Shown piece after piece: positions 18,275 to 26,262 of a DNA stretch of 42,847 bases. Source of the DNA: Bifidobacterium biavatii DSM 23969 (GTDB lineage Bacteria > Actinomycetota > Actinomycetes > Actinomycetales > Bifidobacteriaceae); assembly GCF_000741165.1 (NCBI RefSeq), contig NZ_JGYN01000025.1:1-42847 (forward strand), given 5' to 3'. The notes under the pieces were generated by a model that was not told the origin of the DNA, ran no database searches, and saw nothing but the letters and a program-made list of their open reading frames with translations. The translations under genes and the position numbers were made by a program. Positions within the stretch are counted from its first letter, which is position 1; the number at the start of each line of letters is the position of its first letter.

Positions 18275-18976
18275 TTACTTCGTTTCGGAAGTCTGGTTGT
18301 CTTCGGCACCGGACACCGATGCCTGCGCCTCGGCTGCGGCCGCTGCCGTCGCCTCCTGCTTGGCTGCCAGACGTGCCGCCTGACGTGCCTGGCGCTCGGC
18401 GCGCGACTGGTCGCCGCGACGACGCTGTTCGGACTGGGTGTGCACCTTCTTGCCCTTGGGCGCAAGCGTCATGATGATGTTGCGTCCCTCCTGCTTGGGG
18501 GCGGACTCGATGGTGCCGTACTCCTGCACCTCGTCGGCCAGTCGCTGCAGCAGCTCTACGCCGCCGATCGGGCGGGACTGCTCGCGGCCGCGCAGCATGA
18601 TCGTGACCTTGACCTTGTCTCCGCCGCTCAGGAAGCGGGTGACGTGGCCCTTCTTGACCTGGAAGTCGTGCTCGTCGATCTTCAGGCGGAAGCGGATTTC
18701 CTTGATCTCCGCGGTGCTCTGATTGCGGCGGGCCTCACGAGCCTTGATCTTCTCGTTGTACTTGAACTTGCCGTAATCGATGAGCTTGGCGACCGGAGGC
18801 TTCGCGTTGGGCGCCACCTCGACGAGATCGAGGTTCGCTTCCTTGGCCAGGTTCAGTGCGACGGAAGTCGCGATGACTCCCACCTGCTCGCCGTTCGGGC
18901 CGATCAGACGCACCTGGGAGACGCGAATCTCGTCGTTAATGCGTGGTTCGTCGCTGATGATGACTCCAATCCTCAT
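18275..18976 (-). CDS. infC: Translation initiation factor IF-3 (about 233 aa)
   Basis: Binds the 30S subunit and checks the initiator tRNA-start codon pairing. The N-domain starts at [20 protein letters not shown], the linker is Lys-rich ([16 protein letters not shown]), and the C-domain holds [21 protein letters not shown] and RGREQ. After the usual end (about residue 180) comes a 50-residue Arg/Gln/Ala-rich tail, a feature of actinobacterial IF-3. The ATG at 18976 has GGAG only 3 nt away. AGGATTGGAG lies just inside, ahead of two ATC codons (18961 and 18958) at the point where the conserved domain begins. Since infC often uses rare start codons, an AUC start is possible. Confidence 0.95.
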   Translation of the reverse strand: MRIGVIISDEPRINDEIRVSQVRLIGPNGEQVGVIATSVALNLAKEANLDLVEVAPNAKPPVAKLIDYGKFKYNEKIKAREARRNQSTAEIKEIRFRLKIDEHDFQVKKGHVTRFLSGGDKVKVTIMLRGREQSRPIGGVELLQRLADEVQEYGTIESAPKQEGRNIIMTLAPKGKKVHTQSEQRRRGDQSRAERQARQAARLAAKQEATAAAAAEAQASVSGAEDNQTSETK

Positions 18977-19222
18977 GTTCTCCGAAGCGGACCCACTGTC
19001 ACCTTTCGCGGCATTCGAATTCGTGGCACAGCATCGTCAACACCTTTGCAGGCATCGATCATCATTCGCACAATTATCGTGTGCTCGGCGCAGCGATCAT
19101 GCGCGCCCAATCACGGCCATTCTCGCCGTCATCGCTAGGCTGTTGCCTTGAACCCGAGGCCATGAAAGGCTTCCAGGTGGGGTTGCCCCGCTTTCTTGAT
19201 TTCTCAAGCCTTGTAGATAGTA
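18977..19222 (-). promoter_or_regulatory. Long structured leader of the infC operon with -10 box
   Basis: TGGTACTAT, an extended -10 form, occurs on the minus strand (hexamer at 19222-19217), which would give a leader of about 235 nt. The leader begins with CTTGA-GAAA-TCAAG, a GNRA-capped hairpin, then GGGG-CAA-CCCC, and further short dyads. It contains no gene. IF-3/L20 operons are often controlled through such leaders. No good -35 was found, and the remaining 19223-19295 looks empty. Confidence 0.45.
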
Positions 19223-19295
19223 CCACATCGCCGCCACCGGCGTGTCGCACCGCCGACGACGGCGTCGTCGTGACGTACGAACGCACGCCCCGCCG

Positions 19296-20987
19296 TCACT
19301 GCACGGCCTTGAGCAGTCCGGTGATCCCCTCCCGCTTCAGCAGTTCGCGGTACGGGCCGGCCTGTTCGGCGATGATGTTGTCGATCGCGCGCATGCCGAG
19401 CACTTCGACGGGCGCCTTGTCGTCGGTCAGGATCGTCGCATCCGTCTTGTCGCGCGGATCGTCGACCGTCTCCATGCGTCCGGCCACGTCGTGCATCGTC
19501 GCGGCGAGCTCGTGGCTGTGCGTGCGGTCGTACGCGCGCGTTTCCAGCGTTCCGGGATCGGACAGCGTTTCCACGTCCTCGCCCTGCTTCATCGCCGTGG
19601 TCGCGCCGCCGATGCCCATCGTCTTGGCGAACAGCTCGCGGTTCGTGGTGCCGGGCACGTCGGCCGTGCGCACGTTGGCGGAGCCGAACACGGTCGAGAT
19701 CGTGTCGGTGAGCGCCTCGTTGATCGAGCCGCGCCCGTCGGAGATCATGTTCATGTTGACGACCATCACGCCGCCCGGATTGAGGTGCCGCTTCACCATG
19801 GAGAAGAATTCGGTGGAGCTCATCTGGAACGGGATGGTGATGTCCTGGTACGCGTCGACCATGATCACGTCGTACGTGTCGCGGCTGGCGGCGAGCCATG
19901 CGCGCCCGTCGTACGTCGACACGTCGATGTCGGAGGGCTCGTCGAAGTACTCCCCGGCCAGCCGCGTGATCTTGCCGTCGATTTCCACGCCGGTGATCGC
20001 CATGTCGGGATAGTACTGGCGCAGCTGCCGCGCGTACGTGCCGGTGCCCATGCCGAGGATGAGCGCGGAGCCGGCGTCGTCGGCGAGCGTGGGGGCGGCG
20101 AGCGCGGTGTCGTAGTACATGCCGGTCAGGCCAGGCTGCTTCATGGTGACGGACTGCACGCCGAAGAGCACGTTGGTGGACAGGATCGTCCGGTCGGCGA
20201 GGTTCTTGACCTGCAGGTAGTTGTAGATCGACTCACCCTCGTAGGCGACGACCGACTGGTTTTCCCAGAACGCGAAGCCGCTCATCGGCGAGAACACGCC
20301 AGACAGGATGAAGATCGCGGCCGCGACCGCGCACGCGACGCGGCGGATGCGCGCGGCGAGGAAGTAGACGATCGGCAGACACAGCAGCAGCCCGGAGAAG
20401 ATGAGGAAGGTGACGAACGTGCCGACGGCGGGGATCGTCACGAACGTGGGCAGGAATGTGCCAAGGATGGAGCCTACCGTGTTGCATGCGGACAGGCGGC
20501 CGACGACGGACGCGTTGTCTTCGAGCGAGTCGGTGGCGAACTTGTTGAGGCCGGGCGTGACGGTGCCGAGCAGGAACAGCGGCGGCACGAAGATGATCAT
20601 GCAGCTGACGAACGCGGCAACGACGAGGAAGTTCGTGGAGACGGTGACGATGAGCAGTCCGGAGATCGCGATGATGAGATACTTGCCGACGAGCGGGATG
20701 AGCGCGATCCATACGGCGGCGACAAGAATGCGGAAGTACAGTTTGTCGGGGTTGGGGTCGCGGTCGGCCCAGCGTCCACCGAACACGGCGCCGAGCGCGA
20801 GCGCGATCATGATGGTGCCGATGATGATGGTCCATACGATCTGCGAGCTGGAGAAGTAGGGCGCGAGCAGTCGGGACGCGCCGAGCTCTGCAGCCATGAC
20901 GGCCATGCCGGAGAAGAATTCGGTGACGTACAGGAAGATCTTCGACTTGAGGATCGGCCGTTCCGTCTTCGCATCCGCCTTTGCCAT
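19296..20987 (-). CDS. Fused membrane transporter-like / spermidine-synthase-like protein (563 aa)
   Basis: The N-terminal half (about residues 15-250) has some eight hydrophobic segments with the start FLYVTEFFSGMAVMAAELGASRLLAPYFSSS and the loop GTVTPGLNKFA, as in fused MFS/spermidine synthase proteins. The C-terminal half (about 300-470) is a Rossmann methyltransferase-like fold: LILGMGTGTYARQLRQYYP, then VEIDGKI, YDGRAWLAASRDTYDVIMVDAYQ and LNPGGVMVVNM. The aminopropyl-transfer site cannot be confirmed, so polyamine synthesis should not be assumed; the true reaction of this group is generally unknown. Monocistronic, in the opposite direction to thiN. Confidence 0.8.
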   Translation of the reverse strand: MAKADAKTERPILKSKIFLYVTEFFSGMAVMAAELGASRLLAPYFSSSQIVWTIIIGTIMIALALGAVFGGRWADRDPNPDKLYFRILVAAVWIALIPLVGKYLIIAISGLLIVTVSTNFLVVAAFVSCMIIFVPPLFLLGTVTPGLNKFATDSLEDNASVVGRLSACNTVGSILGTFLPTFVTIPAVGTFVTFLIFSGLLLCLPIVYFLAARIRRVACAVAAAIFILSGVFSPMSGFAFWENQSVVAYEGESIYNYLQVKNLADRTILSTNVLFGVQSVTMKQPGLTGMYYDTALAAPTLADDAGSALILGMGTGTYARQLRQYYPDMAITGVEIDGKITRLAGEYFDEPSDIDVSTYDGRAWLAASRDTYDVIMVDAYQDITIPFQMSSTEFFSMVKRHLNPGGVMVVNMNMISDGRGSINEALTDTISTVFGSANVRTADVPGTTNRELFAKTMGIGGATTAMKQGEDVETLSDPGTLETRAYDRTHSHELAATMHDVAGRMETVDDPRDKTDATILTDDKAPVEVLGMRAIDNIIAEQAGPYRELLKREGITGLLKAVQ

Positions 20988-21059
20988 GTCGTCTCCCGTT
21001 CTCTCGCGTCTTCGGTACTTCTCGCGAGACTACACCACCGTGCGTTTCGGCGCACTGCA

Positions 21060-21087
21060 TTCGCAAGCCCGGAGCGTGGCGTACAGT
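21060..21087 (+). promoter_or_regulatory. Probable leaderless promoter of the thiamine pyrophosphokinase gene
   Basis: TTCGCA (21060-21065), 16 bp, TACAGT (21082-21087), then exactly 7 nt to the ATG at 21095. Only GAGG 3 nt from the start could act as a ribosome site, so initiation on a leaderless mRNA is likely. Confidence 0.45.
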
Positions 21088-21094
21088 GAGGCGC

Positions 21095-21820
21095 ATGAGC
21101 GAACAGACTTGCGTGATTTTCGCGGCGGGCGAATACTACAGCGATCCGATCGACGTGCCGGACGGCGCGTTCGTGATCGCGGCGGACGGCGGGTTGGACC
21201 ATACGCGCGCATTGGGCGTGCGCGCGGACGTGGTGATCGGCGATTTCGATTCATTGCACGGCGCGCGTCCGGCCGATACGGATCATACGATCGCGCTGCC
21301 GAGCGAGAAGGACGATCCGGATCTGCTGAGCGCGCTCAAGGTCGGCTGGTCGCGCGGCTGCCGCACGTTCCACATATACGGTGCGCTGGGCGGGCGCATC
21401 GACCACACGATTTCAGCGATCCAGCTCACGGCGCTGCTCGCGCGGCACGGCGGCATCGGCTTTCTGCACGGCGACGGCACGATCGTCACAGCGATCCGCG
21501 ACGGCGCGCTCGCGTTCGCGGCGCATGAGGCGACGCCCGGCCGCATGGTGTCGGTGTTCTCGCATTCGGACGTATCGCGCGGCGTGAACGAGCCGGGACT
21601 CAAGTACGAGCTGGTCGACGGGACGCTGACGAGCGACGTGGTGCAGGGCGTCAGCAACGAGTTCCGCTCCGGCGTCGCGTCGGAGATCAACGTGCACGAC
21701 GGCACGCTGATCGTCACGTTCCCGGCCGAGTCGCCGACGCCGCGCGTGACGCGATACCGCGAATTCGGAGGCGATCTGGGCGCGCTCGACACGCACGTCT
21801 CCCCCATTCTCGTGAAGTAG
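21095..21820 (+). CDS. thiN: Thiamine pyrophosphokinase (241 aa)
   Basis: Transfers pyrophosphate from ATP to thiamine, giving the cofactor TPP. Motifs are in family order: ADGGLDH (residues 30-36), the catalytic GDFDS (49-53), PSEKDDPDL (about 68-76) and YGALGGRIDHT (about 93-103); the beta-rich C-terminal domain is at about 145-225. TPP is needed for the bifid-shunt phosphoketolase, so the enzyme fits the organism. An in-frame ATG at 20981 was rejected because it precedes the promoter. A 13-bp tandem duplication straddles the stop codon (21811-21836). Confidence 0.9.
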   Translation: MSEQTCVIFAAGEYYSDPIDVPDGAFVIAADGGLDHTRALGVRADVVIGDFDSLHGARPADTDHTIALPSEKDDPDLLSALKVGWSRGCRTFHIYGALGGRIDHTISAIQLTALLARHGGIGFLHGDGTIVTAIRDGALAFAAHEATPGRMVSVFSHSDVSRGVNEPGLKYELVDGTLTSDVVQGVSNEFRSGVASEINVHDGTLIVTFPAESPTPRVTRYREFGGDLGALDTHVSPILVK

Positions 21821-21901
21821 GCACGTGAAGTAGGCGCATCCCGCGCGACGGACGCGTCCAAGCGGCCGTCAAGCGGCATCCACATCCTGCGCAAGTCTTA
21901 T

Positions 21902-21913
21902 GTGAGCGTTCAC
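21902..21913. promoter_or_regulatory. LacI-type operator-like palindrome upstream of gap
   Basis: GTGAGCGTTCAC, in the context TGTGAGCGTTCACG, has the half-sites GTGA/TCAC of LacI-family operators. It lies about 40 bp before the -35 of the gap promoter. Bifidobacteria have a described LacI-family global regulator of central sugar metabolism (AraQ); whether it binds here is inference. Confidence 0.5.
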
Positions 21914-21953
21914 GGAAAGTTTGCCCGATACGCGAAAACACGCCCGCATATCG

Positions 21954-21983
21954 TTGCGAAAGGTACAGGCGACGCATTAGAGT
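21954..21983 (+). promoter_or_regulatory. Putative gap promoter
   Basis: TTGCGA (21954-21959), 18-bp spacer, TAGAGT (21978-21983). The 5' leader would be about 65 nt and contains the palindrome TGCCTAGGCA at 22014-22023 and an AAGGGAGA ribosome site. Confidence 0.55.
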
Positions 21984-22054
21984 GGGACATGTTGGTAAAC
22001 AATGGCCCCAGCGTGCCTAGGCATGTGCCGGGTCACCCTACAAGGGAGAATTAC

Positions 22055-23113
22055 ATGACAGTTAAGATTGGTATCAACGGTTTCGGTCGTATCGGTCGTC
22101 TTGCCTTCCGCCGCATCTTTGACCTGCAGCAGAAGGGCGGCGAGGCCGCCGACATCGAAGTCACCGCCATCAACGATCTGACTTCCCCGTCCGCTCTCGC
22201 CTACCTGCTGAAGTACGACTCCACTCACGGCACCTTCAAGCACGCCGACGGCACCCCGGTCGACGTCAAGGCCACCGACTCCGCCATCGTGGTTGATGGC
22301 AAGGAGTACCCGGTGTACGCCGAGCCGGATGCGAACAACATCCCGTGGGTCAAGAATGACGGCGTCGAGTTCGTCCTCGAGTGCACCGGCTTCTACACCT
22401 CCGCTGAGAAGTCCCAGGCCCACCTGAACGCCGGTGCCAAGAAGGTCCTCATCTCCGCTCCGGCCAAGGACGCCACCACCCCGACCGTCGTGTTCGGCGT
22501 GAACCACGAGATCCTGAAGCCGACCGACAACATCGTGTCCGCCGGCTCCTGCACCACCAACTCCATGGCCGCCATGGTCAAGCTGCTCAACGACAAGTGG
22601 GGCATCAAGGTCGGCTTCATGACCACCGTGCACGCCTTCACCGGCACCCAGATGATCCTCGACGGCCCGCGTGGCAAGAAGTCCGGCCGCGACCTGCGCG
22701 CCGCCACGATCAACACCATCCCGCACTCCACCGGTGCCGCCAAGGCCATCGGCAAGGTCGTGCCGGAGGTCAACGGCAAGCTGCAGGGCCACGCCCAGCG
22801 CGTTCAGGTCCCGGACGGCTCCATCACCGAGCTGACCACCGTGCTTGAGAAGGAAACCACCGTCGACGAGATCAACGCCGCGTTCAAGGCCGCCTTCTCC
22901 GACACCCCGTACTACGGCTACAACGAGGATGGCATCGTCTCTGGCGACATCATCGGCGACACCCACGGCGGCGTCTTCGATCCGACCCAGACCGATGTCA
23001 ACACCGTTGACGGCGTGACCATGGCTCGTACTGTCGCCTTCTACGACAACGAGTACGGCTTCACCTCCAACATGGTCCGCACCCTCGAGTACTTCGCCGA
23101 GATCTCCGAGTGA
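22055..23113 (+). CDS. gap: Glyceraldehyde-3-phosphate dehydrogenase, type I (352 aa)
   Basis: NAD-dependent oxidation and phosphorylation of glyceraldehyde 3-phosphate. The nucleotide-binding domain starts IGINGFGRIGRLAFRR (residues 5-20). The catalytic Cys166 is in SAGSCTTN, followed by the substrate-binding TVHAFTGTQ and the S-loop region with GPRGKKSGRDLRAA. C- and G-ending codons are used almost exclusively, with far fewer GCG/CGC-rich runs than in neighbouring genes, as expected for a very highly expressed gene. The ATG follows AAGGGAGA; the upstream in-frame ATG at 21902 lies before the promoter. Monocistronic with a strong terminator. Confidence 0.98.
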   Translation: MTVKIGINGFGRIGRLAFRRIFDLQQKGGEAADIEVTAINDLTSPSALAYLLKYDSTHGTFKHADGTPVDVKATDSAIVVDGKEYPVYAEPDANNIPWVKNDGVEFVLECTGFYTSAEKSQAHLNAGAKKVLISAPAKDATTPTVVFGVNHEILKPTDNIVSAGSCTTNSMAAMVKLLNDKWGIKVGFMTTVHAFTGTQMILDGPRGKKSGRDLRAATINTIPHSTGAAKAIGKVVPEVNGKLQGHAQRVQVPDGSITELTTVLEKETTVDEINAAFKAAFSDTPYYGYNEDGIVSGDIIGDTHGGVFDPTQTDVNTVDGVTMARTVAFYDNEYGFTSNMVRTLEYFAEISE

Positions 23114-23153
23114 ACCACCGCGGCTAGGCCGCTAGGTTCCTAAGGACCATATG

Positions 23154-23186
23154 AAATGGCCCCTCCAGCAATGGAGGGGCCATTTT
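23154..23186. terminator. Bidirectional terminator between gap and the LacI gene
   Basis: AAATGGCCCCTCCA, loop GCAA, TGGAGGGGCCATTT: a perfect 14-bp stem with a T tract following on the plus strand. It serves gap and, on the other strand, the convergent regulator gene. Confidence 0.93.
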
Positions 23187-23232
23187 GTTGTTGCGTGTCT
23201 GTTCTCATGGCTCATGGCACGGCAGGCAGCCG

Positions 23233-24258
23233 TCAACGGCGGGTGGATTCGCGTTCGAGGAGGCGGAAACCGGCGGTCTGGCGGCGGGGTTCGCCGTCGT
23301 AGGTACCTTCGATGCGCGAGACGAGCATATTGACAGCCTTGCGCGCGAGATCGGCCATGTCGACTTCAACGGTGCTGATGCTCGGCACAGTCCACCGGCC
23401 CACGGAAATGCCGTCGAAGCCGATGACGAGCGCATCGTCGGGCACGTGCACGCCGCGGTCGGCGAATCCGCGGATCAGGCCCAGCGCAATCGAGTCGGTC
23501 GCGCATACCACGCCGTCGAACGAGATGCCGGAATCGACGATGTGATGCGCGGCGTCAAGTCCGGGATCGGTCCACCAGCCGGCGGGAATCAGGCGCGCAT
23601 CGTCGCATGGCAGTCCGGCGTCCAGCAGCGTCTGCCGGAACGCGTGCGTGCGGGCCGGGCCGGTGTCGCGTGAGCCTTCCGCATAACTATCGAGCTCGGC
23701 CCGTCCTCCGCCGACGAATAGCAGATTGCGGCATCCGCGTTCGATCATGTGCCGGGTCGCGGCCGTGACGCCTTCCTCGTTCGGCGTCATCACCGTATCA
23801 AGCACGGGCTTGGCGTGTGCTTCGTCGAGCAACACGACGGGTCGGTTCACGCTCAGCCGCTTGATCTCCTGCGCGGGCAGTCCGGACGGGTTGAGGATCA
23901 CGCCGTCACAGTACTGGTTGGAGATGGAGCTGACGGCGGCGCTCACGTTGTCCGTATCCATGCCGGTTTTCAATACAACGGCCTGATAGCCGGCTTCGCG
24001 GATCACGTCGGACGCCACGTCGGACAGACGCGAGTAGAAGTACGGCACGTCGAGCTCATGCACGACGATGTCGATCACGTTGGTGCGGCCGCGGCGCAGG
24101 GACCGAGCGGACGGATTGGCGACGTAGCCGAGCTTCTGCGCGGCGGCCACGACCTTGTCCATGGTGTGCTTGGAGACATGTTCTCCGCCGCGCAATGCGT
24201 AGGACACGGTCGCCGGAGAGACTCCGGCTTCTTTTGCGACATCCTTGAACGTGACCAT
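23233..24258 (-). CDS. LacI-family transcriptional regulator (341 aa)
   Basis: The N-terminal helix-turn-helix and hinge are textbook: TFKDVAKEAGVSPATVSYALRG, then KLGYVANPSARSLRRG (residues 3-60). A periplasmic-binding-protein-like effector domain fills residues 62-330 (NVIDIVVHELDVPYFYSRLSDV, FDGVVCATDSIALGLIRGF). The ATG at 24258 has AAAGGCGG upstream; earlier in-frame starts lack the domain. It follows the solute-binding protein gene on the same strand, separated by a large palindrome. A TACAAT box at 24313-24308 may give it its own promoter. By position it probably controls the SBP and the divergent GH51 gene through the twin ATATCGATAT sites; the effector is probably an arabinose-containing sugar (inference). 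Confidence 0.92.
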   Translation of the reverse strand: MVTFKDVAKEAGVSPATVSYALRGGEHVSKHTMDKVVAAAQKLGYVANPSARSLRRGRTNVIDIVVHELDVPYFYSRLSDVASDVIREAGYQAVVLKTGMDTDNVSAAVSSISNQYCDGVILNPSGLPAQEIKRLSVNRPVVLLDEAHAKPVLDTVMTPNEEGVTAATRHMIERGCRNLLFVGGGRAELDSYAEGSRDTGPARTHAFRQTLLDAGLPCDDARLIPAGWWTDPGLDAAHHIVDSGISFDGVVCATDSIALGLIRGFADRGVHVPDDALVIGFDGISVGRWTVPSISTVEVDMADLARKAVNMLVSRIEGTYDGEPRRQTAGFRLLERESTRR

Positions 24259-24307
24259 GAGTACCGCCTTTGTGTGATCGGGGCTTGCTTTCGGCAAACA
24301 ATCCCCT

Positions 24308-24313
24308 ATTGTA
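24308..24313 (-). promoter_or_regulatory. -10 box (TACAAT) of a possible lacI promoter
   Basis: TACAAT (5 of 6) on the minus strand, directly after the 104-nt palindrome, would give a 5' leader of about 42 nt with a small TTGC-CGAAA-GCAA hairpin and the AAAGGCGG ribosome site. No -35 was recognised. Confidence 0.35.
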
Positions 24314-24315
24314 AG

Positions 24316-24419
24316 GGCCTTCCGACCTGTGACGGCACAGCTCCGGAATCGCCGTGAACGAGAAAGGAACGGAATCGTCCACGGCATTCCGGCAGGTGCA
24401 CCTCCCGGGTCGGAAGGCC
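24316..24419 (-). repeat. Nested 104-nt palindrome with cloverleaf-like symmetry
   Basis: Outer arms 24316-24327 (GGCCTTCCGACC) and 24408-24419 (GGTCGGAAGGCC) are perfect complements. An inner stem, 24343-24356 with 24380-24392 (CCGGAATCGCCGTG against CACGGCATTCCGG), pairs with a single bulge. Exactly 15 nt lie between outer and inner stems on each side; the left carries TGTG-ACGG-CACA and the right GGTGCACC. The central loop is 23 nt. It lies between the SBP and lacI genes and could be a structured RNA, a processing site or a palindromic mobile-element relic. Confidence 0.7.
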
Positions 24420-24441
24420 GAGTCTGTTTGCGTTCGTTATA

Positions 24442-24481
24442 GTCCGGATTACCGGTTGAGAGGGTGACCGATAAACCGGAC
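24442..24481 (-). terminator. Hairpin after the solute-binding protein gene
   Basis: GTCCGG/CCGGAC outer pairs and TCGGT/ACCGG inner pairs enclose a roughly 10-nt loop, starting 7 nt past the stop codon. Without a real T tract it may stabilise or attenuate rather than terminate, reducing lacI expression relative to the SBP. Confidence 0.45.
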
Positions 24482-24488
24482 CACGTCG

Positions 24489-26078
24489 TCAGTTCTGCTT
24501 GGCGTACGTGTCGACCCACTTCTGGTAGATCTTGACAACATCGTCGATCTGCAGCGTCTTCAGATTCTTCTGGAACTCATTCCACGAAGCGTCGTCGAGA
24601 CCTCCCTGCGAGATCCACTTGGCGATGACCGGCATGGCGTACGAGAACAGCGGCGTGTTGATGTTGGAGATGGTGGTCTGATCGTCGGAGCTCGGGGTGA
24701 CCCACTGCGGGATGGTATCGCCCTCGCCGATGTTCTTCTGGTCGGGGGCATACACCTCGGCGGCCTTGATCGCACGTTCGCTGGAGGCCATGCCCGGGCC
24801 GCCAACGGTGAAGTCGGGACGCATCCATGCCAGGGTGCGATCGGCCAGACCATAGGTGACGGACGTGTCGGCGAAGGTTTTCTCCGGAACGGAGTACTTG
24901 TTCTCCCCTTCCTTGGTGACGTAGGTGCCCATGTCGCCGTAGTAGCCTTCGATGGTCAGATCCGGGTCAAGCATGGCGTTGATGATCTTGAACGCGGCGT
25001 CCTTGTTCTTGGCGTTGGCCGACACGGCGGCGCCGTTGTACACGTCGGCGACCGGCGCCTCCCACGTGACATCGGAATCCGGCGTGGAGGCGCTTTCCTT
25101 GGGCACGCGCATGGTGATGTACTGGTCGATGTTCTTGCCGAAGTCGGACACCTCCCAACCGAAGGAGACACCGACGCGGGCAGTGTCGCCGCCAACTTCG
25201 CCGCTCCACGTGGAATCGTCCTTGGTCATGGCGTTCTGCGGGACCAGTCCCTGCTCGACGAGCGAGTGGTAATACTCGATGACGCGACGGAAGTTGTCGG
25301 TCTGCATGAAGTTGCCGACCTTGCCGTCCTTGGAGTACAGGCCCTGCGTGCCGGTGCTGAAGAACTGAGTGGTGATGCCGGTGGAGTTGAGCAACAGGAA
25401 GCTGTCGTACCAGCCAAAACCGGTGGTGCCGAGCGCGTGCGGGCTGAACGGAATCTCGTCGGCTTCGCCGTTGCCGTTCGGATCCTGCGTCTTGAACGCC
25501 TTGAGCACGGCGGTCAGTTCGTCCCAGGTGCGGGGTACTTCAAGGCCGAGCTTGTCGAGCCATGTCTTGTTGATGCGCATGAACTGGCCTCCGGCAAGGG
25601 CGGCCGGAGAATTGCCCGCATTGGAGGGGATCTGCCAGATATGGCCATTGAGATCAGTGGCGAAGCGACGCGATGCTTCGGATTCCTTGAAGTATTCCTG
25701 AACATTGGGCATCTTGTCGAGATCATCCGACAGATCTTCGAACAGCGGGTACTTCGCCAGATCCTGGTTGCTGTAGCCCCAGATGGTCAGGTCCGCGACC
25801 TCGCTGGCCGCAAGGGACGCCGTCTTCTGCTGACTCCACGCGTTTTCGGATGCCTCGCGCCATTGGATTGTGCAATCGCAGGCTTTCTCGAGGTCCTTGG
25901 CATACTTCATTTTGCTGATCGCGATCATGGGCGATCGCTTGATGATCTGCACGGTGACGATCGGCTTGCCGTTGGCGTCGGTCTTGCTGTCCTCGCCGCA
26001 GGCCGCGAGCCCGGTCAGGCAGGCGGCCGCGCTGATGGCCGCGATGGTTTTCTTCGCCGTCGAATATGACTTCCTCAT
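24489..26078 (-). CDS. Extracellular solute-binding lipoprotein, sugar ABC transporter (529 aa)
   Basis: Captures a substrate outside the cell for an ABC importer. The signal peptide ends in lipobox LAAC with Cys27. The mature part is a family 1-like sugar-binding protein: WREASENAWSQQKTASLAASEVADLTIWGYSNQDLAKYP near the start, GQFMRINKTWLDKLGLEVPRTWDELTAVLKAF, and DPNGNGEADEIPF, a Ca-site-like loop common in large oligosaccharide binders. At about 530 residues it is in the size class that takes oligosaccharides. ATG 26078 was chosen over the adjacent ATG 26081 for better spacing from AAAGGA. No permease genes are adjacent, so the partner membrane subunits are elsewhere. It is divergent from the GH51 gene with shared operators. 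Confidence 0.9.
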   Translation of the reverse strand: MRKSYSTAKKTIAAISAAACLTGLAACGEDSKTDANGKPIVTVQIIKRSPMIAISKMKYAKDLEKACDCTIQWREASENAWSQQKTASLAASEVADLTIWGYSNQDLAKYPLFEDLSDDLDKMPNVQEYFKESEASRRFATDLNGHIWQIPSNAGNSPAALAGGQFMRINKTWLDKLGLEVPRTWDELTAVLKAFKTQDPNGNGEADEIPFSPHALGTTGFGWYDSFLLLNSTGITTQFFSTGTQGLYSKDGKVGNFMQTDNFRRVIEYYHSLVEQGLVPQNAMTKDDSTWSGEVGGDTARVGVSFGWEVSDFGKNIDQYITMRVPKESASTPDSDVTWEAPVADVYNGAAVSANAKNKDAAFKIINAMLDPDLTIEGYYGDMGTYVTKEGENKYSVPEKTFADTSVTYGLADRTLAWMRPDFTVGGPGMASSERAIKAAEVYAPDQKNIGEGDTIPQWVTPSSDDQTTISNINTPLFSYAMPVIAKWISQGGLDDASWNEFQKNLKTLQIDDVVKIYQKWVDTYAKQN

Positions 26079-26149
26079 CATGTGTCCTTTGTTCGTCGTT
26101 CGGTGTCGCGCCGGTTCCGTCGTCGGGCCGGCTCGGCGTGTTGTGAATT

Positions 26150-26178
26150 TTGCATCGCGTTTCATATCGATATAAAAT
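26150..26178 (+). promoter_or_regulatory. Promoter of the GH51 gene
   Basis: TTGCAT (26150-26155), 17 bp, TAAAAT (26173-26178; 5 of 6). The first ATATCGATAT operator fills the spacer and the second covers the expected start site. Confidence 0.55.
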
Positions 26179-26190
26179 TCATATCGATAT
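26164..26190. promoter_or_regulatory. Twin palindromic operators ATATCGATAT
   Basis: Two identical copies, 26164-26173 and 26181-26190, each inside TCATATCGATAT, are spaced 17 bp centre to centre. A partial third, ATCGAT, is at 26196-26201. A central CG in a perfect palindrome is typical of LacI-family operators, and a LacI-family gene is in the same cluster. The sites overlap both divergent promoters. Confidence 0.7.
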
Positions 26191-26217
26191 CATAAATCGA
26201 TGGTCGGCGAAACGCAA
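26189..26217 (-). promoter_or_regulatory. Promoter of the solute-binding protein gene
   Basis: On the minus strand TTGCGT (26217-26212), 17 bp, TATGAT (26194-26189; 5 of 6). The second operator overlaps the -10 and start site; the first lies just downstream as a roadblock position. The leader would be about 100 nt. Confidence 0.55.
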
Positions 26218-26262
26218 ATCGTGACACGAGTCAACCACCGGCCAAGCAAAGGAGACAGCATC

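Noticed and set aside
24316..24419. A tRNA gene, suggested by the cloverleaf-like fold.
   Set aside because: Arm lengths (12 and 13 bp), the 23-nt central loop and lack of T-loop and D-loop consensus do not fit a tRNA.
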